From the NCBI GenBank assembly GCA_015056325.1, contig SVGL01000011.1, forward strand, positions 1 through 64,000: a DNA stretch of 64,000 nucleotides, in the 5' to 3' direction. Position 1 is the stretch's first letter. Each line of letters starts with the position of its first letter. Below, in pieces: positions 58,410-64,000 of the stretch. The notes beneath the pieces are model-generated. The model worked only from the letters and a program-made list of their open reading frames with translations, ran no database searches and was not told the DNA's origin. The DNA is from Clostridiales bacterium (GTDB lineage: Bacteria; Bacillota; Clostridia; Christensenellales; Aristaeellaceae). The position numbers were made by a program, and so were the translations under genes.

Positions 58410-58567
58410 GTACTTTTTCTGTACCCCGTATACAAATGACAGTGACGCTAATCCTGCAATTTACTCTTTGTAAACCCATGCACAGCATTTCTTTGCAGCC
58501 GCAGCATCATTTGTAGATTTCCATCGACAAAAACATCATCAAAACACCACGATTTTCCCCAAAGCTA
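58410..58567. other. Intergenic stretch with no recognised feature
   Basis: This A+T-richer spacer lies between the trpS promoter and the regulator promoter. I see no ORF with a ribosome site, no RNA motif and no strong palindrome in it. Confidence 0.6.
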
Positions 58568-58596
58568 TTGACATATCCCCCCTGATATGATTTAAT
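58568..58596 (+). promoter_or_regulatory. Sigma-A promoter for the regulator-potABCD operon
   Basis: TTGACA (58568-58573, consensus) and TTTAAT (58591-58596) have a 17-nt spacer. Confidence 0.8.
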
Positions 58597-58611
58597 TAGA
58601 ACCGATCCCGG

Positions 58612-58628
58612 GTTTAGTTTTGCTAAAC
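58612..58628 (+). promoter_or_regulatory. Inverted-repeat operator downstream of the promoter
   Basis: GTTTAG TTTTG CTAAAC is a perfect 6-bp inverted repeat with a 5-nt spacer, 15 nt after the -10 hexamer. It is probably bound by the cupin-type regulator encoded next. Confidence 0.65.
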
Positions 58629-58687
58629 TTCGGGACACAATATTGCCTTTATCAAACACACATCGCCGGAAAGGAGGATTTTCTGAT

Positions 58688-59230
58688 ATGGATATCGGTG
58701 AGAAGCTCCGGCAGCTGCGGCTGCAGCGCGGGCTCACTCAGGAGGATATGGCGGACCGGTGCGAATTGTCGAAGGGTTTCATCTCCCAGGTGGAACGCAA
58801 CCTGGCCTCCCCCTCCATCGCGACCCTCACGGATATGCTGGAATGTCTGGGTTCGTCTTTATCCCTCTTCTTCAAGGAGGACAAGGATGAGAAGACCGTC
58901 TTCTCCCCCCAGGACATGTTCGTCAAGGAGGACGAGGAAAGCCTCCGCGGCGCCACTACCTGGCTGGTACCCAACGCCCAGAAGAACTCCATGGAGCCCA
59001 TCCTGGTGGAAATGAACGAAGGCGGCGAAACCTATCCCCTGCCGCCTCATGAGGGCGAGGAGTTCGGCTATGTGCTGGCAGGTACGATCTACCTGGTCAC
59101 CGGGGAAAAGAAAACCCGCGTACGCACCGGCTGCAGCTTCTGCATCCATCCCCGGGAGAGCCACTACCTCATGAACGCCGGCAAGACCAAGGCCCGCGTG
59201 CTGTGGATCTCCAATCCCCCGGTATTTTGA
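58688..59230 (+). CDS. XRE-cupin transcriptional regulator (PuuR-like)
   Basis: The 180-residue regulator has an N-terminal helix-turn-helix (EKLRQLRLQRGLTQEDMADRCELSKGFISQVERNLASPSIATL) and a C-terminal cupin (PHEGEEFGYVLAGTIYLVTGEKKTRVRTGCSFCIHPRESHYLMNAG). This is the layout of PuuR-type polyamine sensors. It leads the potABCD operon, so control of polyamine uptake is inferred. ATG 58688 follows AAAGGAGGA. Confidence 0.9.
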   Translation: MDIGEKLRQLRLQRGLTQEDMADRCELSKGFISQVERNLASPSIATLTDMLECLGSSLSLFFKEDKDEKTVFSPQDMFVKEDEESLRGATTWLVPNAQKNSMEPILVEMNEGGETYPLPPHEGEEFGYVLAGTIYLVTGEKKTRVRTGCSFCIHPRESHYLMNAGKTKARVLWISNPPVF

Positions 59231-59261
59231 TGATTGACTATTTGAAGGGAGAACACCCTCT

Positions 59262-60353
59262 ATGAATAACGAACAGCTCAATGAGCGCATCAAGAAGGCC
59301 CGCGAAAAGGATCACCTGATTGACCTGATCGGCATCAGCAAGGAATACGACGGCGTGAAGGTCCTCAAGGACATTGATCTGTACATCCGCAAGAAGGAGT
59401 TCCTGACCCTGCTGGGTCCCTCCGGCTGCGGCAAGACCACGACGCTCCGCATCATCGGCGGCTTCGAGACTCCCACCGACGGCGCGCTGCTCTTTGAGGG
59501 ACAGGAAATCTCCGATCTGCCGCCCTACAAGCGCCGCGTCAACACCGTGTTCCAGAAGTACGCGCTCTTCCCCCACCTGAACGTGTACGACAACATCGCC
59601 TTCGGCCTGAAGCTGAAGAAAATGCCCAAGAAGATGATCGACGAAAAGGTCGAGCAGATGCTGGAGCTGGTGAACCTCAAGGGCTACGCCAAGCGTCATG
59701 TGGAGGCGCTCTCCGGCGGTCAGCAGCAGCGCGTCGCCATTGCGCGGAGCCTGGTCAACGAGCCTGAAGTGCTGCTCCTGGACGAGCCCCTGGGCGCCCT
59801 GGACCTCAAGCTCCGCAAGGACATGCAGCTGGAGCTGAAGTCCATGCAGCAGCGCCTGGGCATTACGTTCATCTACGTCACCCATGACCAGGAAGAAGCC
59901 CTGACCATGTCCGATACCATCGTGGTCATGAAGGACGGCACCATCCAGCAGATCGGCGATCCCAAGTCCATCTACGACGAGCCCGCCAACGCCTTCGTTG
60001 CGGACTTCATCGGCGAATCCAATATCCTGCGCGGCACGATGATCAAGGACGAGCTGGTCGAGTTTGCCGGCGCGACATTCCCCTGCGTGGACTCCGGCTT
60101 CGGCGAGAACGCCCCCGTGGACGTGGTCATCCGTCCCGAGGACATCATGCTGGTGGGCGAGGACGTGGGCCAGATCGTCGGTACGGTCAAGAGCGTTCTG
60201 TTCAAGGGCGTGCACTACGAGATGATGATCGACACCGGCGCCTACACCTTCAAGGTGCATTCCACCTCCATGCAGCCCCAGGGCAGCAAGGTGGGCGTGA
60301 ACATCGTGCCTTTCAACATTCACATCATGAAGCCCATGCAGGAGGATAACTGA
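59262..60353 (+). CDS. potA: Spermidine/putrescine ABC transporter ATP-binding protein PotA
   Basis: The 363-residue ATPase has Walker [10 protein letters not shown] (52-60), Q-loop [11 protein letters not shown], signature [14 protein letters not shown], Walker [13 protein letters not shown] and switch [16 protein letters not shown]-terminal TOBE domain ([15 protein letters not shown]) is typical of PotA. It energises polyamine import through PotBC with PotD. It lies 31 nt downstream of the regulator. Confidence 0.94.
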   Translation: MNNEQLNERIKKAREKDHLIDLIGISKEYDGVKVLKDIDLYIRKKEFLTLLGPSGCGKTTTLRIIGGFETPTDGALLFEGQEISDLPPYKRRVNTVFQKYALFPHLNVYDNIAFGLKLKKMPKKMIDEKVEQMLELVNLKGYAKRHVEALSGGQQQRVAIARSLVNEPEVLLLDEPLGALDLKLRKDMQLELKSMQQRLGITFIYVTHDQEEALTMSDTIVVMKDGTIQQIGDPKSIYDEPANAFVADFIGESNILRGTMIKDELVEFAGATFPCVDSGFGENAPVDVVIRPEDIMLVGEDVGQIVGTVKSVLFKGVHYEMMIDTGAYTFKVHSTSMQPQGSKVGVNIVPFNIHIMKPMQEDN

Positions 60354-60355
60354 CG

Positions 60356-61357
60356 ATGCTCACTGATATGTCCCTCCCCTGGTGGGCATGGGCAGTCATG
60401 GGCGTGGGCCTGGTCGTCTTTGTGGCGCTGATTGCCATGACGATCAAGCGTAACCGCGGCATGCACCGTTCCCTGTTCGCCTCACCCTATACGCTGTGGA
60501 TGATCATCTTCACCGTGGTGCCGGTCATCCTGATCAGCTACTATGCCTTCACTGACGTAAACGGCGCCTTCACCCTGGACAACTTCAAGAACTTCTGGGA
60601 CTCCCACTACGAGGCAAACAAGGTCATCAAAGCCGAGGCGGAGCGCCTGGGTGTGGATTACTCCGCCTATATCACCCGCGGCACCGTCAATGTGGATACG
60701 CTTGTGTATTCGTTGTGGATGGCATTCCAGTGCACGGTCATCTGCCTGGTGATGGGCTACCCTGCGGCGCTGTTCATGGCGGACCGCAAGATGAAGCTGG
60801 GCTCCACCCTGGTGGTGCTGTTCATCATCCCCATGTGGATGAACTTCCTCCTGCGCACGGTGGCCTGGATGACCCTGCTGGAGGACTCAGGCCTCATCAA
60901 CAACCTTCTGCGCCTGATGGGACTGGAAGGCATCCAACTGATGTACACCTCCAACACGGTGCTGCTTGGCATGGTGTATAACTTCCTGCCCTTCATGGTT
61001 TTCCCCATCTATACGGTGCTGAACAAGATGGACTACCGCCTGAGTGAGGCTGCAGCGGATCTCGGCTGCAACTCCTTCCAGACGCTGTACAAAGTCACCA
61101 TGCCCCTGTCCATCCCCGGCGTGGTGAGCGGCATCACCATGGTGTTCATGCCTTCCGTCACCACCTTCTTCATTCCCCGCGTGCTGGGCGGCGGCTACAC
61201 GATGATGTTCGGCGACCTGATTGAGTCGAAGTTCCTCACCGAAGGCAACTGGAACGCCGGTTCCGCCCTGTCCCTGCTGATGATGCTGCTGATCCTCGTC
61301 AGCCTTTCCATCCTGCGCAAGGCTGATCCCAACGGCGAAGGAGGTGGCTTGGCATGA
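60356..61357 (+). CDS. potB: Polyamine ABC transporter permease PotB, with N-terminal extension
   Basis: The 333-residue permease has the EAA coupling loop SEAAADLGCNSFQTLYKVTMPLSIPG and core SLWMAFQCTVICLVMGYPAALFMA. It is about 50 residues longer than usual: an extra N-terminal membrane span (WWAWAVMGVGLVVFVALIAM, residues about 9-28) precedes the normal first helix, and a roughly 40-residue extracytoplasmic insert (HYEANKVIKAEAERLGVDYS) follows it. The start lies 2 nt after potA. Confidence 0.9.
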   Translation: MLTDMSLPWWAWAVMGVGLVVFVALIAMTIKRNRGMHRSLFASPYTLWMIIFTVVPVILISYYAFTDVNGAFTLDNFKNFWDSHYEANKVIKAEAERLGVDYSAYITRGTVNVDTLVYSLWMAFQCTVICLVMGYPAALFMADRKMKLGSTLVVLFIIPMWMNFLLRTVAWMTLLEDSGLINNLLRLMGLEGIQLMYTSNTVLLGMVYNFLPFMVFPIYTVLNKMDYRLSEAAADLGCNSFQTLYKVTMPLSIPGVVSGITMVFMPSVTTFFIPRVLGGGYTMMFGDLIESKFLTEGNWNAGSALSLLMMLLILVSLSILRKADPNGEGGGLA

Positions 61358-62121
61358 TGAAGTTCCTCAAGAAATTCTACCTGGGCATCATCATGGTGTT
61401 CCTGTACATCCCCATCGTCGTGCTGATCGTGCAGAGCTTCAACGCGGGCGAGAGCCGCGCCAAGTGGGAGGGCTTCAGCCTCCACTGGTACGGCGAGCTG
61501 CTCAAGGATGAACGTATCCTCCAGGCACTGTACGTCACCGTGTCCATCGCGGTGATCGCCATGGTAGTCTCCACGATCCTTGGCACCCTCGCCGCCATCG
61601 GCATCCACGCGATGAAGAAGCGTCCCCAGGCCCTGATGATGACGCTCACCAACCTCCCCAACACCATGCCCGACATCGTGACCGGTATTTCCCTGATGCT
61701 GCTGTTCCTCTTCACCAAGGTGGAGCGCGGCTACGTCACGATGCTGCTGGCTCACATCACCTTTGACACGCCCTATGTCATCCTGAGCGTGCTGCCCAAG
61801 CTCAAGCAGATGAACCGCCACACCTACGAGGCGGCCCTCGACCTGGGCGCAACGCCCACCTACGCGCTCTTCCGCGTGATCATCCCCCAGTGCAAGCAGG
61901 GCATCATCACCGGCGCGATGCTGGCGTTCACCCTGTCCCTGGATGACTTCACCATCAGCTACTTCACCACCTCTCCCCTGGTGCAGAACCTCTCCACGCT
62001 GATCTACTCCGCCACCCGTACCGGTATTGACCCCACGCTGAATGCGCTCTCCGCGCTGATGTTCGTGGCGCTGCTGGTGCTGCTGCTGATCGTCAACCGC
62101 CGCACGGCGGAGGACAAGTAA
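61354..62121 (+). CDS. potC: Polyamine ABC transporter permease PotC
   Basis: The 255-residue permease has six membrane spans and the EAA loop YEAALDLGATPTYALFRVIIPQCKQG. SFTLSLDDFTISYFTT is the typical PotC segment. It forms the membrane channel with PotB. ATGA overlap with potB. Confidence 0.93.
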   Translation: MMKFLKKFYLGIIMVFLYIPIVVLIVQSFNAGESRAKWEGFSLHWYGELLKDERILQALYVTVSIAVIAMVVSTILGTLAAIGIHAMKKRPQALMMTLTNLPNTMPDIVTGISLMLLFLFTKVERGYVTMLLAHITFDTPYVILSVLPKLKQMNRHTYEAALDLGATPTYALFRVIIPQCKQGIITGAMLAFTLSLDDFTISYFTTSPLVQNLSTLIYSATRTGIDPTLNALSALMFVALLVLLLIVNRRTAEDK

Positions 62122-62133
62122 GGAGGAAGGACG

Positions 62134-63243
62134 ATGAACATGAAACGCATCCTGATCCTCCTGCTGGCCCTCGCCATGGCGATGACGCTGACCGCCTGCC
62201 AGTCCGGCGAGACCGCTGAAGGCGGCAAGGCTGCCGAGCAGGTGGTCAACGTATTCAACTGGGAGGACTACATCGACCCTGAAGTGCTGGACCTCTTCGA
62301 ACAGGAGACCGGCATCAAGGTCAACTACATGTGCTTCACCACGGTGGAGGACATGATCGTGCAGGTGGAGGCCAATCCCGGCGCCTTCGACGTATGCTTC
62401 CCCTCGGATTACATCATCGAGCGCATGATCAACAAGGGCATGCTGGCGGAGATCAACTTCGACCACATCCCCAACTCCGATCAGATCCTTGACCATCTGC
62501 TGTGCCCCGATTACGACCCGGAGAACAAGTACTCCATCCCCTACATGTGGGGCACGGTGGGCATCCTCTATAACACCGCGATGCTGCCTGACCTGGACCC
62601 CGAAAACACCTCCTGGTCCATCCTGTGGGATCCCCAGTACCAGAACAGCATCTTCATGATGGACTCCATCCGCGACTCCATGGGCGTGACCCTCAAGTAC
62701 CTGGGCTACAGCGCCAACTCCACCACCATCCCGGAGCTCTTTGAGGCCCGCGATATGCTGATCGACCAGAAGAAGCTGGGGGTGGTCAAGGCCTACCAGG
62801 TGGACGAAACCAAGGACAAGATGGTTGCTGGCGAGGCCGCGATGGCCGTCGTCTGGTCCGGCGATGCGATGTACGCCATCGACCTCAATGAGGAGCTGGA
62901 CTACTTCGTGCCGGTGGAGGGCTCCAACGTCTGGTGTGACAGTGCGGTCATCCCCCTCACCGCCAAGAACAAGGACAACGCCGAGAAGTTCATCAACTTC
63001 CTCTGCCGCCCGGATGTGGCCGCCATGAACTGGAACTACATCTGGTACTCCACCCCCAACAAGGGAGCCATCGAGCTGATCGAAGACCCCGAAGGTGACT
63101 ATGAGGGCTACGAATACTCGCAGAACCGCACCCTTTCCCCCACGGACGAGATCATGGACAAGTGCGAGTTCTTCCGCGACATCCCGGAGGACTACCTGAG
63201 CGTCTATGAAGCGCTGTGGATGGATCTGAAGAATACCAAGTAA
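62134..63243 (+). CDS. potD: Polyamine-binding lipoprotein PotD
   Basis: The 369-residue protein begins with a lipoprotein signal ending LTAC (Cys22) and then VNVFNWEDYIDPEVLDLFEQETGIKVNY, the PotD start. The ligand pocket has DVCFPSDYIIERM, YMWGTVGILYN, DSIRDSMGVTLKYLGYS and AVVWSGDAMYA. It is anchored outside the membrane and delivers spermidine or putrescine to PotBC. SD AAGGAGGA lies upstream. Confidence 0.94.
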   Translation: MNMKRILILLLALAMAMTLTACQSGETAEGGKAAEQVVNVFNWEDYIDPEVLDLFEQETGIKVNYMCFTTVEDMIVQVEANPGAFDVCFPSDYIIERMINKGMLAEINFDHIPNSDQILDHLLCPDYDPENKYSIPYMWGTVGILYNTAMLPDLDPENTSWSILWDPQYQNSIFMMDSIRDSMGVTLKYLGYSANSTTIPELFEARDMLIDQKKLGVVKAYQVDETKDKMVAGEAAMAVVWSGDAMYAIDLNEELDYFVPVEGSNVWCDSAVIPLTAKNKDNAEKFINFLCRPDVAAMNWNYIWYSTPNKGAIELIEDPEGDYEGYEYSQNRTLSPTDEIMDKCEFFRDIPEDYLSVYEALWMDLKNTK

Positions 63244-63245
63244 GA

Positions 63246-63285
63246 CCGAACGCCGTCGGAATGCGAATTCCGGCGGCGTTTTCAT
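63246..63285 (+). terminator. Terminator of the potABCD operon
   Basis: AACGCCGTCGGAAT GCGA ATTCCGGCGGCGTT (63249-63280, one mismatch) followed by TTTC. Confidence 0.85.
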
Positions 63286-63291
63286 GTGCAT

Positions 63292-63322
63292 CAAAAAGGG
63301 AGAGTCTTTCGACTCTCCCTGA
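63292..63322 (-). terminator. Terminator of the dapF-like gene
   Basis: GGGAGAGTC TTTC GACTCTCCC (63298-63319), with TTTTT following on the minus strand. Confidence 0.85.
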
Positions 63323-63330
63323 TGTTTTGC

Positions 63331-64000
63331 TTAGATACGGATGATGCCCTCGAAGTCCATCACTGCGTCGCCGGTCATCCAGACCTGGCCGTCCGCCTGG
63401 TAGCGCACGACCAGGGTGCCGCCGGGCAGGGCCACGTCGATGTCCGCGTCGCGCTTGCACAGGCCGTTCTCGACCGCCGCGACAGCCACGGCGCAGGCGC
63501 CGGTGCCGCAGGCCGCAGTTTCGCCGATGCCGCGCTCCCACACGCGCATCACGATGCTGTTGCCGTCCAGAATCTGGGCAAAGCTGACGTTCACGCGGGC
63601 CGGGAACAGGGGATCCTGCTCGATCATCGGACCGACCTGCTGCAGGTTGATGGCATTGACGTCATCGACAAACATCACCACATGGGGGTTGCCCATGGAC
63701 ACGCAGGAGATCTCACGCATCTGACCAGCCAGGTAGACGCGGCGGTTCATGACACGCTCGCCGTCCAGCTTGACAGGCACGTCAGCGGGGGCAAAGGCCG
63801 GGCGGCCCATATCCACCAGCACAGAGAACACCTGATCCTCGCGGATGAAGAGCTTGGCAGCCTTCACGCCGCTGCCAGTCTCGATGCGCATTTCTTCCTT
63901 GCGCACACGGCCGGTCTCGTACAGGTACTTGCACACGCAGCGCAGGGCATTGCCGGCTACGGTGCTCTCGGTGCCGTCCGCGTTGAACATGCGCATCTTG
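63331..64000 (-). CDS. dapF: Diaminopimelate epimerase-like protein (5' end outside window)
   Basis: The frame runs off the window at 64000; about 223 C-terminal residues are present. FNADGTES, GNPHVVMFVDDV and RVWERGIGETAACGTGACAVAVAAV are DapF landmarks, and the second catalytic Cys (AACGTG) is intact. At the first catalytic Cys (CGNG in known DapF) the sequence reads AGNALRC, with Ala in place of Cys (codon 63955-63957). DapF converts LL- to meso-diaminopimelate. The missing Cys makes activity uncertain. Confidence 0.88.
   Translation of the reverse strand, partial: KMRMFNADGTESTVAGNALRCVCKYLYETGRVRKEEMRIETGSGVKAAKLFIREDQVFSVLVDMGRPAFAPADVPVKLDGERVMNRRVYLAGQMREISCVSMGNPHVVMFVDDVNAINLQQVGPMIEQDPLFPARVNVSFAQILDGNSIVMRVWERGIGETAACGTGACAVAVAAVENGLCKRDADIDVALPGGTLVVRYQADGQVWMTGDAVMDFEGIIRI

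Noticed and set aside
61195..63294. A 699-codon open frame antisense to potB, potC and potD
   Set aside because: Composition is the low-complexity His/Val/Gly/Asp type produced by the complementary strand of high-GC genes; no motif or ribosome site.

Overview
The window is about 60% G+C and reads as a chromosomal segment of a spore-forming Bacillota (class Clostridia), probably from a gut or rumen habitat. The reasons are AGGAGG-type ribosome binding sites, sigma-A promoters with 17-nt spacers, T-box, lysine and THF riboswitches, an ECF folate uptake system, a SpoVM-like sporulation peptide, and a pectin/galacturonate utilisation island. Coding density is high, with many 4-nt start/stop overlaps. 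I see no CRISPR array, insertion sequence, prophage or integrase.

Layout. 1-6.5 kb: the start of a secreted repeat protein, a Nudix hydrolase, small membrane and acetyltransferase genes, a flavin reductase back to back with an auxin-efflux-type carrier, a phosphoesterase, and a DUF421/DUF4363 pair. 6.6-16.2 kb: ecfA1-ecfA2-ecfT-truA, a phosphoesterase, an ACT/metallo-beta-lactamase fusion, a flavoprotein, a kinase-like protein and pepT. 16.3-26.3 kb: a HAD phosphatase, a GyrI-like protein, a divergent EF-G paralogue, an SGNH esterase-murI-kinase-VOC operon, DUF951-lepB, a secreted protein and nth. 26.3-30.2 kb: folT behind a THF riboswitch, and asd-dapA-dapB behind a lysine riboswitch. 30.3-36.9 kb: a SpoVM-like gene, a three-gene MotA/MotB-like motor operon, two secreted SH3-repeat proteins and a CadC-like repressor. 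37-43.7 kb: tldE/tldD, Nudix, DUF3795, an unknown protein, an M18 aminopeptidase and a ferredoxin-like protein. 43.8-54 kb: the pectin/hexuronate island. 54-58.6 kb: two tandem tRNA-Arg(ACG) genes, aroC-aroA, and trpS behind a T-box. 58.6-64 kb: a cupin regulator with potABCD, then dapF running off the end.

How genes work together. The island joins polysaccharide trimming (GH28, a GH105-like protein, a CE12 esterase and a Gfo/Idh oxidoreductase in one operon) to galacturonate catabolism (uxaC, uxaB, uxaA). A LacI-family repressor with a recognisable operator downstream of the uxaB promoter probably controls it. The ECF energising module at 6.7-9.2 kb can serve the distant FolT. The lysine riboswitch feeds back on the diaminopimelate/lysine pathway, whose epimerase-like gene lies at the window end.

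The most unusual features are: the MotA/MotB-like operon, whose MotB-like subunit has a roughly 140-residue coiled coil and which has no Zorya effector genes beside it; the 26-codon SpoVM-like gene; an EF-G paralogue with altered G motifs; and a DapF-like protein with Ala where the first catalytic Cys is expected. All calls come from reading the sequence; no database or folding program was run.
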